From: Runella aurantiaca | Lineage (GTDB): Bacteria; Bacteroidota; Bacteroidia; Cytophagales; Spirosomataceae | Assembly (NCBI RefSeq): GCF_003339505.1 | Contig: NZ_QPIW01000015.1 | Location: 62,001 to 126,000 of the forward strand | DNA length: 64,000 bases | Direction of reading: 5' to 3' | Part shown: positions 35,413-44,376 of the stretch, one piece after another | How the letters are laid out: every line of letters begins with the position of its first letter | How positions within the stretch are numbered: position 1 is the stretch's first letter | Position numbers and translations under genes: made by a program | Notes under the pieces: generated by a model | Databases searched by the model: none | Told to the model about the DNA's origin: nothing | The model's input: only the letters and a program-made list of their open reading frames with translations

Positions 35413-36363
35413 TTATTTACTTATTTTATGGTAAATCGGAAAATAAGTAATCGTATCCACAATTGTTCTCAGCATATCCTTTAACCCTTTTCTGAAGGCA
35501 GAATCTGGAGAATGAAGTGATTTTCGTAATGAAAATACGGGCGGTATAACAGCTGTATATTGCTTAAGCCTTTCTTTATAGCTGCTCAGCAACTTAGCCG
35601 CCCCCGAGTCTTTTATCATCTTTTTTACCTCTGTTCCCTCTTCCAGACATTCTTTAAAATTGAAAAACACCAAGGGTTCAGTTAGGTTAACAACCCATTT
35701 ATTGTCTTTGAAAGTGAGCACGCGTTCGTGTAAATTTTGCAAACCCACATTCCAACCGATATTCTTATAAATGCAGCTGTTCTCAAAAAGAATGGGGACG
35801 TAATTCAACCAAAGTTGGTCATGATTCATGCCGTTGCATAGGTCCAGATAGGCTCTGTCGGTGAGTCGTTGCTGCCACCACTCCAAAAAACGAAACGTAT
35901 TTTGGCTTTTACGTACGGCAAAAAAACCGTTGTCGTACATTCCAGTATTGAGAAACATTTTCTCGTCTCCGTAGGTCGATTTTCCAAACTTGCGGGTCAA
36001 CCGGGGCGTCAGGACAATATCATAAGTGGTTGATTTTTGGAGAATATCATCAAAATTACCAAAAACAAACGTTGTCGGGTCAAAATAAATGACGTGTTCA
36101 ATGCCGTTTTGTAGCAAGAAATAACTTGCAAAAAAAGGCTTTGCGGCGGCCACAAGCGCGGGCGTATCGTATCGTTGGTGCATTTCAGGAATCACCTCAA
36201 ACGGTAATTCTCGAAACTGAACCACATTCAAATCACTAGTCGCCACCTCTCCTACCATCCCTATCTTAAACGTCAATTCCTTCGGAAGGCTATCGGCCAA
36301 AACCTGCGCAAAGGGGTAATGTTCTGCCGAACAAACGGTAAATATTAAAGTCTTGCCAGCCAT
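35413..36363 (-). CDS. GT-A glycosyltransferase-like protein (GT8-like), degenerate DxD
   Basis: A 316-residue protein paralogous to the next one upstream; both start with a TLxFTVCSxxYxxxAxxLxDSL pattern. In this copy the DxD position reads YFDPTTFVF, so the second Asp is Thr. Shared downstream landmarks are NTGMYDNGFFAVRKS, DLCNGMNHDQLWLNYVP and NIGWNVGLQNLHERV. The fold is predicted to be nucleotide-sugar-binding GT-A. Loss of the second metal-binding Asp suggests altered donor use or loss of activity. It overlaps its paralogue by 19 bp. Confidence 0.7.
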   Translation of the reverse strand: MAGKTLIFTVCSAEHYPFAQVLADSLPKELTFKIGMVGEVATSDLNVVQFRELPFEVIPEMHQRYDTPALVAAAKPFFASYFLLQNGIEHVIYFDPTTFVFGNFDDILQKSTTYDIVLTPRLTRKFGKSTYGDEKMFLNTGMYDNGFFAVRKSQNTFRFLEWWQQRLTDRAYLDLCNGMNHDQLWLNYVPILFENSCIYKNIGWNVGLQNLHERVLTFKDNKWVVNLTEPLVFFNFKECLEEGTEVKKMIKDSGAAKLLSSYKERLKQYTAVIPPVFSLRKSLHSPDSAFRKGLKDMLRTIVDTITYFPIYHKISK

Positions 36364-37316
36364 TTTTCAAACGGTTTTTTCAATAATGCCCTTATGCGTT
36401 GGTACTTGTACAGCGGCTCAGACTTGATATAATAGCACGGAAACTGCCGATAATACGCATTATGATTACGTAATAATTCGTCGCGATAATAGTCAAACAA
36501 CGGGTTTAAATCCGGCCGTTGTTCAAACGTAAATCGGTTTTGGTATTTGGAAATAACGGACGGCTTAGCGGGGTCGTAGCCGCTGTAATGAAAAAATACG
36601 ACTGGCTGTCCATTGACAAAATGTCCCTTTTCTTCCTCTGTAAATGTACGTTCGTGGAGATTCCAGTAGGCTGCATTCCAACCAGGGTGCTTTTCTACGT
36701 GCACATTGTTCCAAAACACGGGCGCAAAGTTGACCCAATGTTGGTCTACAAAAAGGCCATTACAAAGGTCTATCTTACACTCGTCAAATAGTTTCTCTTC
36801 CCACCACTTCACAAAATCCAAGGCTTCGGGACTTTTATGAAGGGCTATAAACCCAAGATTATAAACACCCGTATTGAGGTGATGTAACTCGTTGGGTGTG
36901 AGTTGGTCTTCGATAGGCGTAGCCAAATGAGGCGTTAAGACAAAGTCATTTTTTTCGAGCAATGCTTCCAACTCCGCGAGCGGCTGATAAACGATAATAT
37001 CAGGGTCAAAATAAATAACGTTTTTCACCTGAGGAACTTTACCGAAAAAATACTTGAAAAAATAAGGTTTAACGGCCGTATTTAGTTCTGTAATATTATA
37101 GTGCTCACACATTTCATCCAGCCCGTCGATGCCAATTCGGTGCAATTCGAGCAGTTCAAACTCGGGGAGTTTATCTACTGGAACATTGGCCGTATCTAAA
37201 CGGTCTACTAGCCCAATAACAAAGCGAATATGCGGATTGGTACGCTTTAAAGAATCCCCAAGCGTACGGGCTTGGGCCAGATAATTGATAGAGCAAAGCG
37301 TAAAAGCTAAAGTCAT
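36345..37316 (-). CDS. GT-A glycosyltransferase-like protein (GT8-like)
   Basis: A 323-residue protein with GT8-like organisation. Seen: the N-terminal LAFTLCSINYLAQARTLGDS, the metal/nucleotide motif YFDPDIIVY (DPD in the DxD position), TGVYNLGFIALHKS, and DLCNGLFVDQHWVNFAPV followed by HPGWNAAYWNLHERTF. The acceptor loop ends VFFHYSGYDP. It is the intact member of a tandem duplicate pair. It follows the GT-C-like gene by 70 bp. The sugar specificity is unknown. Confidence 0.75.
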   Translation of the reverse strand: MTLAFTLCSINYLAQARTLGDSLKRTNPHIRFVIGLVDRLDTANVPVDKLPEFELLELHRIGIDGLDEMCEHYNITELNTAVKPYFFKYFFGKVPQVKNVIYFDPDIIVYQPLAELEALLEKNDFVLTPHLATPIEDQLTPNELHHLNTGVYNLGFIALHKSPEALDFVKWWEEKLFDECKIDLCNGLFVDQHWVNFAPVFWNNVHVEKHPGWNAAYWNLHERTFTEEEKGHFVNGQPVVFFHYSGYDPAKPSVISKYQNRFTFEQRPDLNPLFDYYRDELLRNHNAYYRQFPCYYIKSEPLYKYQRIRALLKKPFEKWLARL

Positions 37317-37386
37317 TCCTGTGATATACGTTACGGTTCCTGTTCGTCTTTCGGCCTCGCCATGAGTAACGACCGAAGGGATAGAG

Positions 37387-39447
37387 CTAATAGTTATACA
37401 ATTGAACCGATGGTTTCTTTAATTTGACCAATACCAATGAACCCGTTCGATAAATGGCCTCGATTTGTGTTTTGGGCAGGTACCTGTCAATGAATTTTTC
37501 ATTGTCACTCAATACATAATCGTACGCAAATATCTGACGCGCATTGGGCAATGCCAAATAATCTTTTTCAAAAACAATGTATCTAATTTGCCAATCTTCT
37601 GACATCCGAGGCCGAAGGATGCTCCAATAGCGGTAAAATCCTACGCTTTGTTCCAACAACATTCCTACCCCTTTTGAGCTGGGCTCAATGCGTTTGGCAA
37701 GCTCCTTAAAATCGTAATAGGTATTAGGATAATCGTGGTCGCAGATGAAAAAGTAATGCGCCCGTTCGTATTTAAAAATATGCTCACTCTCAAGTTTATA
37801 ATAATCCAACGCGTTCAGTTTTGTCACAATTTGTTGCCTTTGTGCATAGGGCAAATCCTGCTTTAAAGGATAACAAGGCTCGGGTTTTGCGAAATTATAA
37901 TAGCTTCCCAACGCTTCCCGGTACTGATTTTCATTGGCACCAACTGGCACACATAGGTGGCGCGGGATGTATCCCAACCAATATTTTGACGCATATCTAA
38001 TCGGGAAAAGAGGCTTGTTAAAATTGTCAACAATATAGGGTATGGCGGTCAAAACGAAGAAATAACCTAAAATAACTCGCCCTCTAGCGGGCCAATTGGC
38101 CACTAAAAGCCCGACCAGTAGAGTTCCCTGTGCAAATACTGGCATGTGGGTTCTTGAGCTCCAAAATTGAAATTTAGCCGAACTGCAAAAAATAACGAAA
38201 CCGACCACCGCACAGACCAATATCCCCTTAAATACACCCTGTTTTTTCTGAAAAAGCAGCCAAAATGCGGCGATACAAATGGCAATCAACAGCAAAAGAT
38301 TTCCCGACATATCTTCCTGAATCACAAACTGCGTCCGGTAGTTATCCAGCGACAGTTGTGGATTGTTGATATCCTCTCCAATCAGGGCATGAAATTTCGC
38401 CATCACAGCATCTATTTTCGCGTTGTAACCCGCGCTGGGAAGGCCTAAATGCAACCCAATGTTTTTGGCGACATTGCTCAGTGTACAGGTGAAGCAGTAT
38501 TTCTCAACGGCAATGTTTTCAACAAACAAAGAGCTACCAATCTTTGGGCTTAAAATTGACCCAAACAAAGCGTAATTCCGACTAAAAAAAGGGCCAAAAA
38601 CCAATAATAACGTTGTTAATGCAACCCCAAACGTTGAAACAGCAGTTTTGAGTCCTTTTTTTCGAAGTATTTGAATCCCAATCCAAAGGCAGTACGGAAA
38701 CGCATAAAAGAAAACGGGGTATTTCGTAAACCCGCCCAACGCCAAACAGACACTCATCCACCAAACATCTTCCCACCTGAATTCTTGTAGCAGTTTTATT
38801 CCAAAATACATGAAACAAGTAAAGAAAAACACCGCTACGTAATCATTTTGGGTAGTGGAAGCCTCCAAAATGCCGATGGGTAAGGTAAGTTGTAAAATAC
38901 TGACCAAGACTTGCACGCCAGATTTAAGCCCCAATTGTTTGGCAATTGCCCCCACACTTGCGACCGTACCAAGCATAGCCCCCCATTGTACCACATTGAC
39001 AAAATAATCGTGACCACTCAGCGCAAATACATGAAGCAGCAAATATTCCGACATCACATTGTGATACAACTGCTGTACATGAATCGTCGGGAAGTGATTT
39101 ACGTTGTGGTTTTGCAACCAATACACCACCCGCGTAAGATGATAATTGTTGGAGTCCACATTATTGGGCGGCGCATAAACGGCCAAAAACAACAATGGCA
39201 GAACAATGAGCACACCGCACAAAATCAACATAATCTGCTCACTGCCTGAAAGTTGCCCAAACACTCGTCCCCCTGAAATATCATGCGGTCGGTTTCTCCA
39301 AAATAGATAAAGTCCCGCGCCCAGCGTCAATAGCCAAAACAGCCACAGAAAGAAAGGCGTAAGTAGATTAAACGCAGAAAGCAGCTCGGTCGAAACATAG
39401 ACCAAGACTCCTACACTCACCAAAAACTTGATAAACGTTACTCGCAT
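37387..39447 (-). CDS. Polytopic membrane protein, GT-C-like
   Basis: A 686-residue protein with about 12 predicted helices in residues 1-470 and a soluble C-terminal domain of ~200 residues. After the third helix a periplasmic loop contains YAPPNNVDSNNYHLTRVVYW, with the acidic Asp-Ser-Asn region expected for a GT-C catalytic loop. A second long loop precedes helix 9. The fold suggests a lipid-linked-sugar-dependent glycosyltransferase acting on the periplasmic side. It overlaps the upstream GT4 gene by 10 bp, so the two are coupled. Confidence 0.65.
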   Translation of the reverse strand: MRVTFIKFLVSVGVLVYVSTELLSAFNLLTPFFLWLFWLLTLGAGLYLFWRNRPHDISGGRVFGQLSGSEQIMLILCGVLIVLPLLFLAVYAPPNNVDSNNYHLTRVVYWLQNHNVNHFPTIHVQQLYHNVMSEYLLLHVFALSGHDYFVNVVQWGAMLGTVASVGAIAKQLGLKSGVQVLVSILQLTLPIGILEASTTQNDYVAVFFFTCFMYFGIKLLQEFRWEDVWWMSVCLALGGFTKYPVFFYAFPYCLWIGIQILRKKGLKTAVSTFGVALTTLLLVFGPFFSRNYALFGSILSPKIGSSLFVENIAVEKYCFTCTLSNVAKNIGLHLGLPSAGYNAKIDAVMAKFHALIGEDINNPQLSLDNYRTQFVIQEDMSGNLLLLIAICIAAFWLLFQKKQGVFKGILVCAVVGFVIFCSSAKFQFWSSRTHMPVFAQGTLLVGLLVANWPARGRVILGYFFVLTAIPYIVDNFNKPLFPIRYASKYWLGYIPRHLCVPVGANENQYREALGSYYNFAKPEPCYPLKQDLPYAQRQQIVTKLNALDYYKLESEHIFKYERAHYFFICDHDYPNTYYDFKELAKRIEPSSKGVGMLLEQSVGFYRYWSILRPRMSEDWQIRYIVFEKDYLALPNARQIFAYDYVLSDNEKFIDRYLPKTQIEAIYRTGSLVLVKLKKPSVQLYNY

Positions 39448-40622
39448 AGGCCTTGAATGATATGCACCACTTTTTCTACGCTTTCGTCGGTAGGGTGCCG
39501 TTCTAGGACTTTGCGTTTGGCATTTTGTCCCATTTTTAAGCGCAAGGCATCATTTTCAACCAGTTCGATGATTCGATTGCTCATTGCGACACTGTCTAGA
39601 TACGAAACTACAAAACCCGCATCCTCTTCGACCAACTCAGGCGCACCACCCGCTTTTTCAAAACACACAATCGGTTTTTCGGCCAAAGCAGCCTCCAAGA
39701 CCACCAACGGGTACGGGTCTTCGCGAGAGGTAAGCGCAAAAACGTCAAATTGGCTTAAATAATGGAACACCTCCGAGGTAAGCCCTACGTGGATAATACG
39801 TTCTGAAAGTCCCATTCTTTCGGCGTCGAAGCGTTGAACTTCGTAGAGTTCAGACTCAACGGGCATTCCCACCCACACAAAATAAACGGGTTTATTACCA
39901 AAATGCGTGATGACCTGCTGTGCCACCATCATAAAAATATCATTGCCTTTCCGCCACTCGGCATGGCCACAGCCGCCAATCAAAACAGCTTCGGCTGGCA
40001 ATCCCATCTTTCGACGGATGTTTACTTTTTTTGCTTCTGCAATATTTTTAAGAATCAGCGGGGTATCTATAATTTGAAACGTACTGATTTGATTTTCAGG
40101 ATACGAATATGTCTTCTGAAAATAAGCCGCCACCGCTCGCGAAACCACAATCAGGTGATTGGTACGACTCATGAGATAAGCCATGTCCTGCGGGTCGCTG
40201 TATTTTTTGATTGACATTTCCAGCTCATGCGCAAAGAGGACAGTGGGCGCCGAAATAAAATCCAACTGCCGATACGCGGCAGCTGCTCCGATGGTATTGG
40301 CAAAAATAAGCCCAAAATCCTGCGCCGTAAACAGCTCTTTAAAGCGCCGCCAGCGACGTTTCAATACCTTCTGTTTTGCCCAATTATCCAACGACAGCAA
40401 AGAAAGGAGTTTTTCCACCAAAGGATTGAAATGAACATCCCCCAATCGAGGTAAACGGGTAGTGGAAACCAACGACCTGAATTCCTCTTCCAACGGCCCA
40501 TCGCTGCAAAGCAGTAGGTGCATGGGCAAATTATGCTGTTTGAGTTGCCGCAACAACTGTAACAATACAATCTGTCCGCCGGCACGATTGGCATCGTGGC
40601 TTATGAAGAGGATTTTTTTCAT
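39438..40622 (-). CDS. Family 4 glycosyltransferase
   Basis: A 394-residue GT-B enzyme. The N-terminus is MKKILFISHDANRAGGQIVL with the Gly-rich acceptor loop. Donor domain: GGCGHAEWRKGNDIFMMVAQ (about 220-239), YFVWVGMP, and the E-x7-E stretch TSREDPYPLVVLEAALAEKPIV. It is closely paralogous to the preceding gene in the operon. The ATG at 40622 shares one base with the stop of that gene (TAATG), giving translational coupling; a longer frame adds nine residues inside the neighbour. Confidence 0.92.
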   Translation of the reverse strand: MKKILFISHDANRAGGQIVLLQLLRQLKQHNLPMHLLLCSDGPLEEEFRSLVSTTRLPRLGDVHFNPLVEKLLSLLSLDNWAKQKVLKRRWRRFKELFTAQDFGLIFANTIGAAAAYRQLDFISAPTVLFAHELEMSIKKYSDPQDMAYLMSRTNHLIVVSRAVAAYFQKTYSYPENQISTFQIIDTPLILKNIAEAKKVNIRRKMGLPAEAVLIGGCGHAEWRKGNDIFMMVAQQVITHFGNKPVYFVWVGMPVESELYEVQRFDAERMGLSERIIHVGLTSEVFHYLSQFDVFALTSREDPYPLVVLEAALAEKPIVCFEKAGGAPELVEEDAGFVVSYLDSVAMSNRIIELVENDALRLKMGQNAKRKVLERHPTDESVEKVVHIIQGLCE

Positions 40623-41725
40623 TAAAATTTCGTCAACAGTTTTTGCCAATTATCCAATTGACGATTTACATCAAACGTTAATGCTCGTTCGCGAAGCACA
40701 TTTTTATCAATAACAATGGAGCCGTTCATGACTTTTTGCATGATGTCGGCCAGTTTGGGAATATCAAACGCGGGAGCGACTTCGCCCATTCCTGGCTGTA
40801 CAAACTCACTGATTCCGCCCGAATTAAAGCCTACCACAGGTTTTTGTAAATAAGCCGATTCAATCATCACCAACGGGAAAGGGTCCTCGCGAGAGGTCAG
40901 CACAAAACCGTCGCAGATGTTGAGATAATCATAGTAGTCTTGTCCACCTTTGGCCCCTAAAGCAATAAAATTTAGGCCTTCTCTTTTTACCCGTTCTTCC
41001 AAATAATACGAAACCCCATACTCGCTACCGCTTCCTAGCCACACCAGATACGCGTTTTTGGGAAGGTGTTGCAGCAAATCGGGCACTATATCGTAGCCCT
41101 TACGCATACACATCGTACCCGACATCAACCACACAAAAGCATCTGCTGGCAATCCTAGCTCCTGCCGCAAGCGAGCCCGGTCTTTTTGAAGATTTATTTT
41201 TTGGGTATCGATAAATGAATGCAAAAGGTGAAGATTAGGGGCTCCCATTTTTTGAAGTTGGTCCACCACAATTTGTGAGCATCCAAGTGTAGTCTGCGCA
41301 TAGGTAAGCATTTCCGCAAAAGAATCGGCCCGGAGCGTATCGAATGTCTCTAGCAATTCATGCACGTGTACCACATAGGGTACCTTTAATTTACGCGCCA
41401 ACCGCGCAAACTGCGGCATGGTGATTGTATTGAAATACCATACATCTGGCTTAAACTCTTGGTGAATTCGCTTAATATAACTCTCTTCTGGCGTCAGTCC
41501 GAACACCCGATGATAGACCGCCTCTACCGAATAATAAGGTAAACCACGGTGGAATTTATGAATATAGGTAGCGTCGGCTGGGGAGTTCTTGGCAAACAGT
41601 TCTCCCGCCTGACGCGCATAAACTGCTGTTTTTATATCGCTTCCTGTCAGATGCTTAATCAGATACCAAAGTACCATCTCCGAACCTGTCCGCGCGCCGG
41701 TAGGGGTAAAAAATAAAATCTTCAT
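40622..41725 (-). CDS. Family 4 glycosyltransferase
   Basis: A 367-residue GT-B enzyme. It starts MKILFFTPTGARTGSEMVLW (acceptor loop). The donor domain shows WLMSGTMCMRKGYDIVPDLL, LVWLGSGSEYG, and TSREDPFPLVMIESAYLQKPVV with the paired glutamates. Paralogous to the next gene (both have SREDPxPLVxxE). It follows the GT2 gene by 3 bp. Probably adds one residue of the repeat unit at the cytoplasmic membrane face. Confidence 0.92.
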   Translation of the reverse strand: MKILFFTPTGARTGSEMVLWYLIKHLTGSDIKTAVYARQAGELFAKNSPADATYIHKFHRGLPYYSVEAVYHRVFGLTPEESYIKRIHQEFKPDVWYFNTITMPQFARLARKLKVPYVVHVHELLETFDTLRADSFAEMLTYAQTTLGCSQIVVDQLQKMGAPNLHLLHSFIDTQKINLQKDRARLRQELGLPADAFVWLMSGTMCMRKGYDIVPDLLQHLPKNAYLVWLGSGSEYGVSYYLEERVKREGLNFIALGAKGGQDYYDYLNICDGFVLTSREDPFPLVMIESAYLQKPVVGFNSGGISEFVQPGMGEVAPAFDIPKLADIMQKVMNGSIVIDKNVLRERALTFDVNRQLDNWQKLLTKF

Positions 41726-41728
41726 GCG

Positions 41729-42721
41729 TTAGACATGGCTCTTTGGATCGAGCTTATAAAAATAAGGCTTGTTACGAATGATTTTCCAAAAATAGGTAGA
41801 AAACAGCCAAACTTTACGTGTGAAGTCTTTTTGTTGCTCCAATTCCCCAAATGGATTCCGAAACTTACTCGCATTAAGGGCTATTTTCCACCCAAAATAG
41901 ACGGGAATCATCAAATAATAGTTGAGCATAAGACCCAAAAAACGCCCAATGCCGAATTCTTTTCTCACCCAAACCAAGTTTGAAAGTTGAATTTGGGGAT
42001 AAAAACGATTGATAATGGTAATCAACACTTCTTTCCTTTTGGGATTACTTCCCCACTCATGGTGAATGTAACCGCAATCTTCAAACACTTTCAGCTTGCC
42101 GACGCGCCCTAGTCGGCAGTTCCACTCCACATCTTCACCGTACAAAAAGAAGTCTTCATCCAATAACCCTGCCTTGTCGACCGCTTCTCGTTTGGCCAAC
42201 AAAAAGGCCGCTGGAATCCAATCCACTTGGTCGGGGTCGTCGTAATGGGTTTCAGGGATTAATTTTTCGAGCAATGTCTTAAAAATTTGCCCGGGCGGCA
42301 ACACGTACAGTGTCCGCTTAAATACGGCTAAACTGCGGTAAAAAGGGCGTGGAGTACGGTCCGAAAAAAGCTGAACACCTCCGCAGGCAACGGTCTCTGG
42401 CTGCGCATCCAAGCGCTGTACGCAACGCGTAATGGTATCTTCAATAAGCTCAGTATCAGAGTTAAGCAACAAATAATAACGTCCTTCTGATGCCCGAATT
42501 CCCGCGTTATTTGCCCTCGAAAACCCCGCATTATAACCCATATTGAGCCATTGAACGTCGCTAAATTCACGCGTTATGATTTCCCCCGCACCGTCTTGCG
42601 AGTCATTGTCGACCACGATAATTTCAAAGCTAACTCCTTTGGTATGCTCATAAATTGAGCGGATACAATCGGTGGTTAATTTGAGGGTTTTATAGTGAAT
42701 GATGATAATCGAAACGTCCAT
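41729..42721 (-). CDS. Family 2 glycosyltransferase, rhamnosyltransferase-like
   Basis: A 330-residue GT-A enzyme. Seen: SIIIIHYKTLKLTTDCIRSI, the nucleotide-binding EIIVVDNDSQDG, GYNAGFSRANNAGI, LLLNSDTELI with the DxD-equivalent, and the acceptor-side region AGLLDEDFFLYGEDVEWNCRLGRVG, where GEDVEW contains the likely catalytic base. This is typical of WbbL/RfbN-type rhamnosyltransferases. A C-terminal hydrophobic segment at about 245-270 may contact the membrane. A heptamer repeat lies directly upstream. Confidence 0.9.
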   Translation of the reverse strand: MDVSIIIIHYKTLKLTTDCIRSIYEHTKGVSFEIIVVDNDSQDGAGEIITREFSDVQWLNMGYNAGFSRANNAGIRASEGRYYLLLNSDTELIEDTITRCVQRLDAQPETVACGGVQLFSDRTPRPFYRSLAVFKRTLYVLPPGQIFKTLLEKLIPETHYDDPDQVDWIPAAFLLAKREAVDKAGLLDEDFFLYGEDVEWNCRLGRVGKLKVFEDCGYIHHEWGSNPKRKEVLITIINRFYPQIQLSNLVWVRKEFGIGRFLGLMLNYYLMIPVYFGWKIALNASKFRNPFGELEQQKDFTRKVWLFSTYFWKIIRNKPYFYKLDPKSHV

Positions 42722-42730
42722 TCAAAAAAC

Positions 42731-42765
42731 ATTTATCATTTATCAGCGAACATTTATCATTGAAT
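42731..42765. repeat. Heptamer repeat, five units
   Basis: Seven-base periodicity: atttatc, atttatc, agcgaac, atttatc, attgaat. The 13-mer aacatttatcatt recurs at exactly 21 bp (42728 and 42749). It sits in the 125-bp gap between the GT2 and acetyltransferase genes. The unit resembles the heptamers inside the PrpF-like gene (RTTYATC). Confidence 0.65.
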
Positions 42766-42846
42766 ATCAGCCATTTTTGGCCATTTGGAAGCCCTCAATG
42801 CTGAATGATAACGGGGCCGCCCGTGCGGTGTTAAACGATCAATGAA

Positions 42847-43500
42847 TTAATATACTTTATAACTTGGTGTAGGTCTTTTTTCCGCAGGGCTTCCCATGTA
42901 GACCCCCCAAGCTTCCGTATTTTTTGTAATAGAAGCAGACATTGCCACAAGCGTACCTTCGGCAATGACCGTATAGTCGCGAATCGTGGCATTGACCCCA
43001 AAAAACGAATACGATTCTACTACACAGTGGCCCGAAAGCACCACATGCGATGTAAAAAATACGTGGTCTTTAATGACCCCGTGGTGGCCAATGTGATTCC
43101 CGCTCCATAGTACGCAATTATTGCCGATTTTGGTGAAAGGTTGAATGGTATTATCCTCTAAAATGAAGCAATTCTCACCAATTTCATTGCCAAATAACGT
43201 GGCTTTTGAACTAATATAACTGATAAACTCGTAGCCTTTGGCTTTGGCATCGAGGTATACTTTTTCGCGGTTTTTATTCATTTTCCGACCCGTCATGGGC
43301 GCAAAAAACTTAAACTCCGACGGCGGGAAGAGGGTTTCTACCTCTTCAAAAGCAACAACGGGTAATCCCCAAAAAGTGGCTTCCTTTAAATATTCCCGAT
43401 TGACCGTAAAAGCCACTACCTCGTGGTCGGAGTCGTGGGTTAAATAAAAATGCGCCAGTTCCGCCGTGTCAAGCACTCCAAAAATTACAACTTTAGCCAT
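42847..43500 (-). CDS. NeuD-like hexapeptide-repeat acetyltransferase
   Basis: A 217-residue protein. The N-terminal domain has a Rossmann-like start (VVIFGVLDTAELAHFYL) as in NeuD/PglD sugar acetyltransferases. The C-terminal half is a left-handed beta-helix of hexapeptide repeats (GENCFILEDNTIQPFTKIGN onward), with the candidate catalytic His in GNHIGHHG. It ends with GSPAEKRPTPSYKVY. It likely N- or O-acetylates an amino sugar. The DegT aminotransferase and WbqC genes upstream support an N-acylated amino sugar such as those in O-antigens. It precedes the heptamer repeat. Confidence 0.85.
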   Translation of the reverse strand: MAKVVIFGVLDTAELAHFYLTHDSDHEVVAFTVNREYLKEATFWGLPVVAFEEVETLFPPSEFKFFAPMTGRKMNKNREKVYLDAKAKGYEFISYISSKATLFGNEIGENCFILEDNTIQPFTKIGNNCVLWSGNHIGHHGVIKDHVFFTSHVVLSGHCVVESYSFFGVNATIRDYTVIAEGTLVAMSASITKNTEAWGVYMGSPAEKRPTPSYKVY

Positions 43501-43583
43501 TTTTTTATCCTTAATTGTCTTTGGTTAAGCATTATGTACTAGGCAATTCCATTTTCAATAAACGTTTAACCAATGACTTTCTT

Positions 43584-44282
43584 CTAAACTAATTCATATT
43601 CGTTCAAAAAACCCTGAATTGTGGACACGTCATTAAACATCATAATGTCCACAATCGATAGCCAAGGCACAAATTCATTTTTGAATTGGGGATACACAAT
43701 CGGCTTTGCTTTGATAAAGTTTAACCGAATTTGATTTTGCTCAAACACGGTTTTATCGTACAACTCCATACCCCCAATCGGATTAATATAATGCGCTGCT
43801 TTTTCTTGCTGACAAATATCCAAAATTCGTTCCTGCGCCTTCAGATGGGTATTTTGATAGATACTAGAACTCGACACAATCTCGGTTTGAATATCGAGAT
43901 AATCAACTAAAATCCGAAAACCATCGGCAATCCAGTCGCTCAGTTTTTCGGCATCTAAGTTGATAATTTTTTCGGTGACTGCAAAAGCCGTTGAATAAAA
44001 CGGCGCCTTTTTATAGGCTTGCTCAAGTGTTTTGAGCAGCTTTCCCCGCCATTTGGGGTCATTGCCCAGGTAAATTTCGTTGATAAGCTTATTTTGACTG
44101 GCCTCTTTGAGGGGAATCGTAAACAAATACTCCTGACCATTTACCAATATCCGATTCCGGTTAATCCAACCTTTATTGATGTAATTGACATCATCATACA
44201 ACACAAACTTATCAACACCATTCAGCAGTTGCAGGTACCCAATGTAAGGCAAAAAATAGGGTTGCATAATGGCAAGGCGCAT
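43584..44282 (-). CDS. WbqC-family protein
   Basis: A 232-residue member of the WbqC-like family. It is recognised by the near-invariant start MRLAIMQPYFLPYIGYLQLL, followed by FVLYDDVNYINKGWINRNRI, and later AHYINPIGGMELYD. The family is found in O-antigen and capsule loci beside DegT-type aminotransferases. Its biochemical activity is not settled; involvement in making or transferring an amino-sugar residue is proposed. Here it lies between the acetyltransferase gene (83 bp) and the polytopic protein gene (94 bp). Two AGATGAG-type heptamers occur just upstream (44284-44297). Confidence 0.92.
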   Translation of the reverse strand: MRLAIMQPYFLPYIGYLQLLNGVDKFVLYDDVNYINKGWINRNRILVNGQEYLFTIPLKEASQNKLINEIYLGNDPKWRGKLLKTLEQAYKKAPFYSTAFAVTEKIINLDAEKLSDWIADGFRILVDYLDIQTEIVSSSSIYQNTHLKAQERILDICQQEKAAHYINPIGGMELYDKTVFEQNQIRLNFIKAKPIVYPQFKNEFVPWLSIVDIMMFNDVSTIQGFLNEYELV

Positions 44283-44376
44283 AAGATGAGAGATGTTAAG
44301 TTTATAATCAACACTAAAAAAAACCGTTCGTATAAATTATACGAACGTTCGGAAAAGGATATTTATCGAGCCAACG

